A stretch of DNA of 38,161 bases from Peronospora farinosa (taxonomy: Eukaryota > Oomycota > Peronosporomycetes > Peronosporales > Peronosporaceae): NCBI GenBank assembly GCA_947646735.1, contig CANTFK010000471.1:1-38161 (forward strand). Direction: 5' to 3'. The notes under the pieces are model-generated. The model ran no database searches. It had not been told where the DNA came from and saw nothing but the letters and a program-made list of their open reading frames with translations. Below are positions 19,829-28,492 of the stretch, piece by piece (position 1 is the stretch's first letter; every line of letters begins with the position of its first letter). Position numbers and translations under genes: made by a program.

Positions 19829-22342
19829 ATGGCCAGATCTACACCCGAAAACGATCGCCACCCCCAAACTGGTGTGCTCGTTACGCGCGATCCAACGATG
19901 AATTCCTCTACCGGATCGCGTATCCTGCTCCCGTCTACCCGGATAATCCTTCCTCCCGTTACGGATCGTCAAAACGCGATCTCGTTGGTTTCTTCATTGT
20001 ATGACCGCCTGGAAGCCCAGGATACCATCGTGGAAAGCTATCACTCCATGGAAAATGCCTTGCAGGAGCAGGAATTTCGTGGAAATCAGCTGGAGACGGA
20101 ACTCAACTCGTATCACGAGTTGGTGCCTCGACTGTGCACATTCGTCTTGCGTCGAGATGAAGAGTTGCGTCAACAACTTGATGCCGCTCTCCACATGGCC
20201 GAAGGTCTCGACGAAGAACTGAACCAGCTAACGGATCAGTCTCAGGAGATCGCCGATCTGAAGAATGCCTTGTTTCGAGCCAATGCAGAGAAACATCGCC
20301 TGCAGGATAAATTCCGCCGTGAGGCGGCCAATCTTCAGCGAACTCTGGAAGGAAAATTCCGGCAGCAGATCGCGTCCCTCCAACAGCAACTGGACTCCAT
20401 CCTCGCACAGCGTAATACAGCAGACAGTGCTTTGGCCGCTGACTTTCGACGCATGAAAAGCAAGGCATCCAAGTACAAGAAAGCTCGTTCTCAGGCCCAG
20501 CAAGCCGCGAAACAACTGCAAGAGACACTGAGCGCGCTCGAGCTTGATCATGATCGCCTCCTGAGTACGAGTATTCGGAACGACGCAGCTTTGGATCGAC
20601 TTCGTACCGAAGTTGCAGATCGAGAGGCAGAGCGCGATCTGGCCATCCAGGATCGAGATTTACTTCGTTCGCATCTGGCAGAATTGGCTACGGGCTTACT
20701 TCCTTCTCCGACTAGCCTTCTCGCGCTTTCCAATCCCTCGTCACCCAATCGCAAACGTGCGTCATCTTCACCGACTCTGGACGTCCCCTGTAAACGTCCC
20801 CGCAGCGCTTTCGGTACTTCTGCTCAATCTGCGACCTCGGAGGGATCTGGCATTCCAGCGCGATCTGGCACTCCGACGCGATCTGAAATTCCGGCGCAAT
20901 CCGGTACTTCGGCACAGTCTGGCACTTCAGCGCGATCTGGTATTTCCCCGCGATCTGGTACTCCGCCGCGATCTGGTAATTTAACGCGATCTGGCACTCC
21001 GGCGCGATCTGGTACTTCAGCGCGATCTGTCACTTCAGCGCTATCTAGTATTTCCCCGCGATCTGGTACTCCGCCGCGATCTGGTAATTTAACGCGATCT
21101 GGTAACTCAGAACGGTCTGCCAAGTCGGTGCGATCCGTTATTACAACGCGACCCAATGTTTCGTCGAAAGCTAAAAAGAAACGCAAACCGTGTCCCTCGC
21201 CTTCGCCTGACTCTGAGTATGACGGCTGGTCTTCCGATCCCGAGGACGCTACACTTGCTGCTCTATCCGGATCGCGTTCAACCGCGAGGCGTCGCAACAC
21301 CACGACGAAACTCTCTGGCAACACCGGATCGTCTCAGTCCCCTATCATAATTCACAATGGTAGCCCACCCTCCAAAAAATCACCAGTCTCGAGTCCTGAT
21401 ACACCCCCTAGCCTTACGACCAAGATTTTCAAGGTCGACCTTTTTGGCGAACCTTCTAGCGACTCGGACGGGAAGATTAGCGTTTCCAGTGACATTCGTG
21501 AAGATATAAACCAGTTGCTCACTCCCGCTCAATACGCCGACCTGCCTGATCTCCAAAAATCACGTGATGCGTGGATCCCAGGATATCGTGAGCGAAAGCC
21601 CCGATCGTCAACTCAGGTCGCTCCATGGTCCGCCCGACGGGTCAGTCTGACCAGTGTTGCCGAATTGGGAGTGGAGTTCTTCTATCGACACTTGTCCCGA
21701 CCGAGAGGGTATATCTTCACCCCTCAAGCCAATCCCAAATCTCTTCTTGATTCTGAGTGGATTCCCCGACTGATCACCCCGGCACAAGTTACTGCGCTTT
21801 ACGATCAGAAACCGTGGAACGTCACTCGTCGGCCGATTGCTCCCATCTCTTTCCCGCTGACCGGTTGGTTCAAAGATCTGGCGGACATTTACCTGGAATA
21901 TGAAGATCGCCATAGGCAAGCCTTGTGGGAGGCAACCCACTTCCTGTATATCTCCCGCGAACTTCGGAAGGAGTATCCAGAGCTGGCGCAATTTTGTCAG
22001 CAACGCAAGCAGCGTCGGTCGAGATCTGGACCCCGCTGGAAGACTATTCTTCGCGTTATTCTCCAAGGGATGATCGAAGGACACTGTGATCTGGATATTT
22101 TGTTAGATCCATACTTCCTCCACTTTCCAGTGTACGCAGAAGTGCGACCATGGTATCCTGGTTTGGATTGCAAGCAGAAAAACATTCCCAACCTGATTAC
22201 TGCACTGTCGTTATTGGATTCTGCGGAGCCTTGGCGGAACCAATATCGGTCCTCAATCGCGGATCACCCCGGTTCATCCCTCGCCCGTTTATCCAGTAAA
22301 TTCTTTCCCAAACAGCAGTCGGGATCCGATAACACTTCTTGA
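19829..22342 (+). CDS. Antisense-strand coiled-coil protein of B2 (intact, 837 aa)
   Basis: This uninterrupted ORF runs opposite to gag-pol, between pol and the 3' LTR. The frame is open from an ATG at 19646 inside the LTR. I chose 19829 (MARSTPENDRH) because it is the first ATG outside the LTR region. Order: residues about 50-290 coiled coil, rich in E/Q/L/R; about 344-440 a six-residue RSG-x-x-x repeat; about 447-453 KAKKKRK, a nuclear-localisation-like patch; an acidic serine stretch; RSTARRRN; SPIIIHNG; and about 605-825 a conserved domain (APISFPLTGWF, LQGMIEGHCDLDILLDPYF). The same order and C-terminal domain appear in A1/A2. I know no function. A nuclear, nucleic-acid-associated or regulatory role is inference from the basic and coiled-coil regions. 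A promoter for it would have to lie in the 3' LTR, read in antisense. Confidence 0.82.
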   Translation: MARSTPENDRHPQTGVLVTRDPTMNSSTGSRILLPSTRIILPPVTDRQNAISLVSSLYDRLEAQDTIVESYHSMENALQEQEFRGNQLETELNSYHELVPRLCTFVLRRDEELRQQLDAALHMAEGLDEELNQLTDQSQEIADLKNALFRANAEKHRLQDKFRREAANLQRTLEGKFRQQIASLQQQLDSILAQRNTADSALAADFRRMKSKASKYKKARSQAQQAAKQLQETLSALELDHDRLLSTSIRNDAALDRLRTEVADREAERDLAIQDRDLLRSHLAELATGLLPSPTSLLALSNPSSPNRKRASSSPTLDVPCKRPRSAFGTSAQSATSEGSGIPARSGTPTRSEIPAQSGTSAQSGTSARSGISPRSGTPPRSGNLTRSGTPARSGTSARSVTSALSSISPRSGTPPRSGNLTRSGNSERSAKSVRSVITTRPNVSSKAKKKRKPCPSPSPDSEYDGWSSDPEDATLAALSGSRSTARRRNTTTKLSGNTGSSQSPIIIHNGSPPSKKSPVSSPDTPPSLTTKIFKVDLFGEPSSDSDGKISVSSDIREDINQLLTPAQYADLPDLQKSRDAWIPGYRERKPRSSTQVAPWSARRVSLTSVAELGVEFFYRHLSRPRGYIFTPQANPKSLLDSEWIPRLITPAQVTALYDQKPWNVTRRPIAPISFPLTGWFKDLADIYLEYEDRHRQALWEATHFLYISRELRKEYPELAQFCQQRKQRRSRSGPRWKTILRVILQGMIEGHCDLDILLDPYFLHFPVYAEVRPWYPGLDCKQKNIPNLITALSLLDSAEPWRNQYRSSIADHPGSSLARLSSKFFPKQQSGSDNTS
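20858..21150 (+). repeat. 18-bp repeat coding RSG-x-x-x in B2 antisense ORF
   Basis: About 16 units of the type GCGATCTGGTACTTCA code six residues each (RSGTSA, RSGTPP, RSGNLT and similar). Nearly all carry GATC. It is located in the linker between the coiled coil and the basic patch. The A family has a GGTCC-bearing repeat in the corresponding linker. Confidence 0.88.
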
Positions 22343-22525
22343 TCGTTCAATACAATTCCATTTTGTTCCTCCTTTTCGTTAAAATTGTCTTCTTTTGTTG
22401 GGCTTCTTTAGCCGCGATCTCGTCTTCCAGACCTTCGATCGCCATACTCATTACACACAAATTTCCTTTCCACCATCCTATGCAACCTTCTTGCATATTA
22501 TACCATCCCCAACACTCGATCTTCG
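22343..22525. other. Gap between convergent antisense ORF and pol of B2
   Basis: 183 bp of fairly AT-rich sequence separates the stop codons of the two convergent genes. I see no ORF of note. Confidence 0.5.
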
Positions 22526-25500
22526 TTAGCCACCAGATCCCTCTTCATGTGATTGCATCACTTCAAAACGATTCCGGCTAATCTTGCCACGTTCAAAATC
22601 TCGCAATAAGGCACCACAATTTAAGTCGGCTTCATCCACCCAGGATGGTTTAGCATGACCTTTCCAGTAGACTTTAAACTGTCTATGTACTCGTCCAAAA
22701 CGTGTCTTTCTATCAGATCGTACATCCACAATCTTTTCCACTTCGAATTCATCGTCTCCCAGATTACCTTCAAAACTGTCTTCTGGCAAAAGCGCTTCAT
22801 CAAAATCGAATCGATATTCTTCTTCGATCGTCAGCAAATTTTTTGGACGATCAGGGAACGTCTTCACTTTCTTCAACTTGGATATATGTACGACGGGAAA
22901 TAATCGATATGGCGTACCAGCAATCTCCAGTCGGACAGCGTGATCTCCACACATTTCTTTTACTCGAAAAGGTCCATGCCACATATGTGCTAGCTTTCGA
23001 GCGTACCCTTCTTTCACACGATCCAAATATAACCAGACTTGCGCCCCCGGCTCAATTTCGTGAGGCTTGAGATCTTCATTGTGGCGATCAGCACGTGTTT
23101 GGATCGCAGTCCTGAGTCTCTCATTTACTGCTTCTCTCGCCCGCTGATAATGCCGCTGCATATGATATCGCCACCTACGTGGATCGCGATCTCGACGCCT
23201 AGTACTTCCTAATGGTAACGTAGCTTCCAACGTAGATCTCGGGTCCCAACCATGAATCAAGAAAAATGGCGTTTCGCCGCGCACCCGATCTTGAGCGGTA
23301 TTGATTGCGAAAGTTAGACGTTCGGCATACTCATCCCAGTCTTGTTGATTAACGTCAGAGACATACATCTTTAATGCACGAGTCAGAGTTTGCACCATAC
23401 GTTCCGCAGTTCCATTCGCTTGAGGGCGATATGCCATCGTTGCCCTTTGCTTTTGCCCAATAAGTCGATTGAACGCACGAAAAAAATCCGACATAAACCC
23501 GGGCTCTCGATCGTGCCGTATCGCTTCACTCGCACCGAATCGTCGAAAGATACACTCCTCGTAATTCTCGGCGATCGTCTGAGCTGTTCTAGATTTGCTC
23601 GCCTTGGCAACCACATAGCCCGAAAAGAGATCGACCCAGATCAATAATTCAGTGTTGCCTTTGAAAGATCTAGGCAGCGACGGAATATGATCCATGGCAA
23701 TAATCTGGAACGGATAAGTAGCTTGTAAATTTCCCGGAGACTCTCCATTAATAACCGGACGTCCTTTTCCAGTCTCGCAGTCAGTGCATTCGCTCACATA
23801 TCGTTGTACACTGCGATACAAGCCTCTCCAATGAAAACGAGATCGGATCCGTTGATACGTCCTACCGATTCCCTGGTGCCCTCCTTCCAAACTGGCATGG
23901 TAGTGATGTAGAAAATCTTGCTGAAGAGTTTCTGGCACCACCAAACGAGCAATTCCATCGAGATCGTCCGAATTTTTCACAGCTCCCGGGCAAAAATATA
24001 GAATATCGCTTTCATCCACCTCATAATCACTTGCAATCTTGGCGCATGACTTCGCTTCTTCCATACTGAGATTCGTTATATCACCAATCAGAAAAATCTT
24101 TAGGTTAGCGATCCAACATTCCTCATCTTGAGCTTGTCGTATACGTTCACTTCGCATTTGCTGCACAAATTCTTCTTGCAAGATCTCGGGTGGTTGACGT
24201 CTTCTCCGGGTTGCTCTGGTAATCGCAGCCACTTTAACCACCGATTCGGTCTGCTTCGACTTCAACAACTCATCCAGTCTATTAAGAGTAATGAGATCTT
24301 GGCGATCTCCTTCCGAAGTGATGACCACACCTTGTTCCTTCTGTAAAGCAGTACTCGCCAGTCGATCTGCACTTTGGTTCCAGTCGCGTTTCATGTGTAA
24401 GAACTCATGGATCGGCCATGATCGAAGCTTCTCCATTGCTTTCTGTCGCAACAACTGCAGTCCAGGAGCCTTGCAATCGATTTCACCCCGCATCTGTCGA
24501 ATCACTAGGTTGGAGTCGCCACAAATAATAACGCGTCCCCTAGTTTGATTCTCCAACAGATCAAAGCCTAATAGTAAACCCCGATATTCGGCTTCGTTCA
24601 CTGTTAAGTCCGTTGCATATTCCGATGCAGCAGCCACAATAGTCCACTCAGGAAGTTTCCATATTATCGCACTGTATGATCCACCCTTTCGCTTGGTTCG
24701 TGCCGATCCATCGAAACTGACGACCAAGAGACTTTCATCTTCTTCCACCGTAGGCGGTGGCATACTTAGAGTTTGCCTTGGCTGTTTCCGGGGAGCGATC
24801 GCAATCAACACTTCGTCGACTTCTTCACGGGGAGTCACACTTGCAGCCAGGGCACCAAGCATTTCATCTTCGCCCTTTTCACATTTCTTGATCTCCAAAG
24901 TCCAAGTCGATAATAATGCGGCCCACCTACCTAGCCTGCCATTGAGACCGAAGGATTGCACCAACCAGGCCATCGTCGAGAAACGCGTAAGAACTTTAAT
25001 CTCTCGCGAGACTAGCATGCAATAACATATATCCAAAATCCGAAGTAATGCTAGTATCTCCTTCTCGACCATTCCGTAATTGATTTCATTAGGCTTCAGC
25101 GTTCGGCTTGTAAAAGTAACTGGCCAATATATACCATCATACTCCTGCAATAAAGCTGCTGAAACGGCCCATTTACTCGCATATACGACAATTACCGGAG
25201 GCCGATCTGGATCGAAGTGTCTGAGGATCGGGGTATTAGCGATCTTGGCTTTCAACATGGTAAATGCGATCATCGCTTTTTCCCATCGAGTCCGTCCTTC
25301 TGGATCTGGATCGTCCCCAATATCGAACTTTTGATCTGAATCATTCCTGGTTGCGACAGTCGAATCCAATGCATTCATCTTGTCAGAACAGCGGATTTCA
25401 TGGAAATCTGCTTCCCTTAATTCATATAGCACTGACGCATAAATCGCAAAGTCTTCGACAAATCGACTATAGTAATTCAAGCTTCCCAGAAACGATTGCA

Positions 25501-28492
25501 TCGATCGCAACGTTTTTGGGAACGGAATATTCACCAGCGATCCCAAATCCTTTGGATTAGCTTCGATTCCTGCCAGTGAGACTTGATGACCCAGGTAGTC
25601 CACCTTACGTCGTCCCCAAAAACTTTTAGCGAGACTGATCGACAAATTCCATTCGTTGCATACTTCTAACAATCGCTTTACCTTATCATATAAGGAGGCC
25701 CACGATGTTGCTGGAATTAGTATGTCATCAATATATGACCTTCGGCCAAGCACAGATGGCTTCTGGCTAGTATCCGGTTCGCCTTCTGTGAATACATCAA
25801 CCAGCTTTGGCGATCCCGTTACCGTATCAGCGGAGTCGAGTGATCCTGTGGCAATTGCGTTTGGATCCGTACCGATCTTGAGGTATCCATACAGTGCATT
25901 ATCAATTAGACGTTGGTAAATCTGCGGAGCGTTTTTTAGCCCAAACGGCATTCGTAACCACTCGAACAGGCCTGACGGCGTGATAAAAGCAGAAATCATC
26001 CTTGCTCGCTCGGTCATTTCCACGACCCAAAATCCACTGGCCATATCCAACGAACAATACCACATAGCTTTATCCATATCTTGCAATAATTCGCTAATCA
26101 GAGGCATAGGATACACCATCAATCTCGTGAGTTGATTCACCCGCCGATAGTCAATACATAACCGGATGTCGACACCATTCTTTTTTATGATTACCACAAT
26201 CGGCGAAGCCCATGGTGATGTCGACGGCTGGATAATCCTGGCTGATAGTAATCCTTTGATTAGGTCAGCTAACTTCTCGCGAAATTTGGGAGCGACCGGT
26301 CGTACTCGTTGTGCGATCGGGTGTGCTCCACCAACATCGATATCACACACTGCTCCTCGAGCTGCAGGAGGAAGCGCGTTTCCTTTGCCAATGAGTAAGT
26401 GTCGGTTCGCCCAAATTAATTGCCGTAGACTTTCTTGGTCCTTGGTTAAAGGAACTCCCGGATCGCCCACTTGGATATCATCAATCGTAACTTCTTCGGT
26501 GGATGACACAATCTCAGGCAAGACAGCCATATGCTGATCCACATCTTCGGCATACAATTCACCACTCTCATGACAATACATCGAGTCTTCAGGCTTCATC
26601 TTTACACTTCCTCCGGCTAGAATAAATTCGTCGTTGATAATCGTCGTATCACTAGCTTGCTCTTGTTCTCGCAGATCGCGATCCAGATCGGCCAGATCGC
26701 GGTTATTAATTACCATATCGGCCAGATCGCAGTCCTCAATTGTCGGATCGGGGTTATCGCGATCCAGATCGGCCAGATCGCGGTTATTAATTACCATATC
26801 GGCCAGATCGCGGTCATCGCGATCCAGATCAGCCAGATCGCAGTCCTCAATTGTCGGATCGGGGTTATCGCGATCCAGATCGGCCAGATCGCGGTCATCG
26901 CGATCCAGATCAGCCAGATCGCAGTCCTCAATTGTCGGATCGGGGTTATCGCGATCCAGATCGGCCAGATCGCGGTTATTAATTACCATATCGGCCAGAT
27001 CGCGGTCATCGCGATCCAGATCGGCCAGATCGCAGTCCTCAATTGTCGGATCGGGGTTATCGCGATCCAGATCGGCCAGATCGCGGTTATTAATTACCAG
27101 ATCGGCCAGATCGCGGTCATTGATTGCCAGATCAGCCAGATCGCAGTCCTCAATTGTCGGATCGCGCTCCATACATTTCGGTGTATAGTTATTGTGAGTG
27201 TAATTATCTTCACCCCACGGCCCTTTCACGTGATCGACATTTGACATCCCTCTGATCGCATTGATTACCCATGGAGATTGCGCTACTTGCTCGCTTTCAT
27301 CTTCGATCACCCGATCTTCTACATTGTTGCCACCGATTCCTCTTATCGCATCGCATTCATCATTGGATCGTGTCGTGGGTTTCACTGTTTCCGTAGTCCT
27401 TTCTTCTGCTTCCTTTTTTGAGCGTGTTAAGATCCTCTTCGGCGTAGGGTACGAAGGATGGTCCACTAGCGGTCCGGTATATTCCTCCAGTAGTTCTTCT
27501 TCTCGATCCGTTGTCGCTTCGAACGCTAATGTCTGCCATTCGTTATACCGACGCGATCCCACCGAGACATATCCTGGGGACCGAGGTATCATATCAGCAA
27601 CCATCCACCAACCTAATGGCGATCCATGGCTTAAAGTCACTTCTTGATCGCCGATATTAGTCAGCTGTAGATACTTGATCTGACCTGGTCCCGTAGTTAC
27701 TGTAGGTACCCACTTCGGATCGCGCCTCACCCAGATCTTGGCTTTAGGAGGACTAACTCCGATCTTCACTTCGGTCGATTTGCCCACGGGAATCACCACA
27801 TATTGATCTGGAATTGTGATCGCTTGTATGGTCGCCTGGTAAGGGGGTCTTCGTCCATTCAGAAGTATCCTGACCTCATCAGGCAAACAAAGTGTTCCAT
27901 CTGCTAAATCCAGGCGTATTCCAGCTGGGACCATAAAATCCATTCCTAGGATCGCGTCTTGACCTACTTGATCTCCTACCCAAGCATCAAAATAATAGAT
28001 TAGCGATCCATTCAGCGTGATCTTGATTCTTGTACGACCGTCCGTCAGGTATATGTTCTCACCAATCCCAACACATTCTTGCCTCTGACTCTCGTCAATG
28101 ACACATCCTACCTTACGAGCAAAGGTGGTGTCGACGATTGAGACTTCGGCTCCAGAATCAAACAACATAGTCGCCTTCTCATTGTTGATCTTGCCCGTTG
28201 CCTTGGCTTGCTTGAACCATTTTCCTGGGGTATGATATTTCCAATATCCCCGTGATTCACCTGGTGCTAAGTCGAGCTCCATTTTCGCAGGCGATCGGGC
28301 ATATTCATCAACTCTTACGACGCTTGATATTGAACGCAGAAATTTTGAATCTTCACATGTATTATTCGGGTCGATCTGAGTGTTAACGCCCTGATCTGTC
28401 GATCTTCTTTCCACAAATGCATAAATGCAGAGCCTAGAACGCTCGGCTCGTACCAGATTCCAACCTGGCGAGCGTCCTAGTTTAACATTTCT
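22526..28492 (-). CDS. pol: B2 Pol: protease, RT, RNase H, integrase, chromodomain
   Basis: This is an intact Pol of about 1,960 codons, counted from the GTG at 28414. The frame is open from 28492 and overlaps the gag end by 16 nt in the -1 frame. It is therefore probably made as a Gag-Pol fusion and has no start of its own. With residues counted from 28414: retropepsin about 80-185 (LFDSGAEVSIVD, ILGMDFM); an unusually long linker about 190-690 with an Asp/Asn/Arg-rich repeat about 415-585; RT about 690-960 (LDMASGFWVV, SYIDDIL near 893); RNase H about 1225-1355 (FDGSA, NEAEY, GDSN, SADRL); integrase zinc finger near 1498, core D, D, E near 1573, 1635 and 1672; chromodomain-like segment about 1885-1940 (VEKIVDVR, FKVYWKG, SWVDEADL). 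All catalytic residues expected for the family are present. It copies and integrates the element. Cleavage sites are not predicted. Confidence 0.95.
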   Translation of the reverse strand, partial: RNVKLGRSPGWNLVRAERSRLCIYAFVERRSTDQGVNTQIDPNNTCEDSKFLRSISSVVRVDEYARSPAKMELDLAPGESRGYWKYHTPGKWFKQAKATGKINNEKATMLFDSGAEVSIVDTTFARKVGCVIDESQRQECVGIGENIYLTDGRTRIKITLNGSLIYYFDAWVGDQVGQDAILGMDFMVPAGIRLDLADGTLCLPDEVRILLNGRRPPYQATIQAITIPDQYVVIPVGKSTEVKIGVSPPKAKIWVRRDPKWVPTVTTGPGQIKYLQLTNIGDQEVTLSHGSPLGWWMVADMIPRSPGYVSVGSRRYNEWQTLAFEATTDREEELLEEYTGPLVDHPSYPTPKRILTRSKKEAEERTTETVKPTTRSNDECDAIRGIGGNNVEDRVIEDESEQVAQSPWVINAIRGMSNVDHVKGPWGEDNYTHNNYTPKCMERDPTIEDCDLADLAINDRDLADLVINNRDLADLDRDNPDPTIEDCDLADLDRDDRDLADMVINNRDLADLDRDNPDPTIEDCDLADLDRDDRDLADLDRDNPDPTIEDCDLADLDRDDRDLADMVINNRDLADLDRDNPDPTIEDCDLADMVINNRDLADLDRDLREQEQASDTTIINDEFILAGGSVKMKPEDSMYCHESGELYAEDVDQHMAVLPEIVSSTEEVTIDDIQVGDPGVPLTKDQESLRQLIWANRHLLIGKGNALPPAARGAVCDIDVGGAHPIAQRVRPVAPKFREKLADLIKGLLSARIIQPSTSPWASPIVVIIKKNGVDIRLCIDYRRVNQLTRLMVYPMPLISELLQDMDKAMWYCSLDMASGFWVVEMTERARMISAFITPSGLFEWLRMPFGLKNAPQIYQRLIDNALYGYLKIGTDPNAIATGSLDSADTVTGSPKLVDVFTEGEPDTSQKPSVLGRRSYIDDILIPATSWASLYDKVKRLLEVCNEWNLSISLAKSFWGRRKVDYLGHQVSLAGIEANPKDLGSLVNIPFPKTLRSMQSFLGSLNYYSRFVEDFAIYASVLYELREADFHEIRCSDKMNALDSTVATRNDSDQKFDIGDDPDPEGRTRWEKAMIAFTMLKAKIANTPILRHFDPDRPPVIVVYASKWAVSAALLQEYDGIYWPVTFTSRTLKPNEINYGMVEKEILALLRILDICYCMLVSREIKVLTRFSTMAWLVQSFGLNGRLGRWAALLSTWTLEIKKCEKGEDEMLGALAASVTPREEVDEVLIAIAPRKQPRQTLSMPPPTVEEDESLLVVSFDGSARTKRKGGSYSAIIWKLPEWTIVAAASEYATDLTVNEAEYRGLLLGFDLLENQTRGRVIICGDSNLVIRQMRGEIDCKAPGLQLLRQKAMEKLRSWPIHEFLHMKRDWNQSADRLASTALQKEQGVVITSEGDRQDLITLNRLDELLKSKQTESVVKVAAITRATRRRRQPPEILQEEFVQQMRSERIRQAQDEECWIANLKIFLIGDITNLSMEEAKSCAKIASDYEVDESDILYFCPGAVKNSDDLDGIARLVVPETLQQDFLHHYHASLEGGHQGIGRTYQRIRSRFHWRGLYRSVQRYVSECTDCETGKGRPVINGESPGNLQATYPFQIIAMDHIPSLPRSFKGNTELLIWVDLFSGYVVAKASKSRTAQTIAENYEECIFRRFGASEAIRHDREPGFMSDFFRAFNRLIGQKQRATMAYRPQANGTAERMVQTLTRALKMYVSDVNQQDWDEYAERLTFAINTAQDRVRGETPFFLIHGWDPRSTLEATLPLGSTRRRDRDPRRWRYHMQRHYQRAREAVNERLRTAIQTRADRHNEDLKPHEIEPGAQVWLYLDRVKEGYARKLAHMWHGPFRVKEMCGDHAVRLEIAGTPYRLFPVVHISKLKKVKTFPDRPKNLLTIEEEYRFDFDEALLPEDSFEGNLGDDEFEVEKIVDVRSDRKTRFGRVHRQFKVYWKGHAKPSWVDEADLNCGALLRDFERGKISRNRFEVMQSHEEGSGG
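26665..27170 (-). repeat. GATC-rich tandem repeat in the PR-RT linker of B2 Pol
   Basis: Units such as GGCCAGATCGCGGTTATTAA and GCGATCCAGATCGGCCAGAT repeat with a higher-order period near 111 bp. They encode DLADLDRD, NPDPTIEDC and DLADMVINNR blocks. The run is in frame throughout and strongly acidic. The ORFs on the other strand here are shadows of the repeat. Confidence 0.9.
28439..28486 (-). promoter_or_regulatory. Probable -1 ribosomal frameshift signal between gag and pol (B2)
   Basis: On the minus strand gag ends ATG TTA AAC TAG. The heptamer GTTAAAC (28480-28486) fits X_XXY_YYZ slippage in the P and A sites only loosely at its first base, and is, from memory, the form used by equine arteritis virus. 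The gag stop follows at once (28477-28479). A hairpin follows 4 nt after the heptamer: outer stem ACGCTCG/CGAGCGT (28469-28475 with 28439-28445), inner stem CCAG/CTGG, 8-nt loop, 7-nt bulge. Pol is open in exactly the -1 frame. Confidence 0.7.

Noticed and set aside
20824..21324. Minus-strand ORF with DRAEVPDRAGVPDR repeats
   Set aside because: Shadow of the 18-bp repeat in the plus-strand antisense gene; it does not extend through the conserved domains.
26634..27244. Plus-strand ORFs rich in SRSARS and IGQIAV
   Set aside because: Opposite-strand shadows of the repeat in the B2 Pol linker, which is the frame conserved in position with A2.
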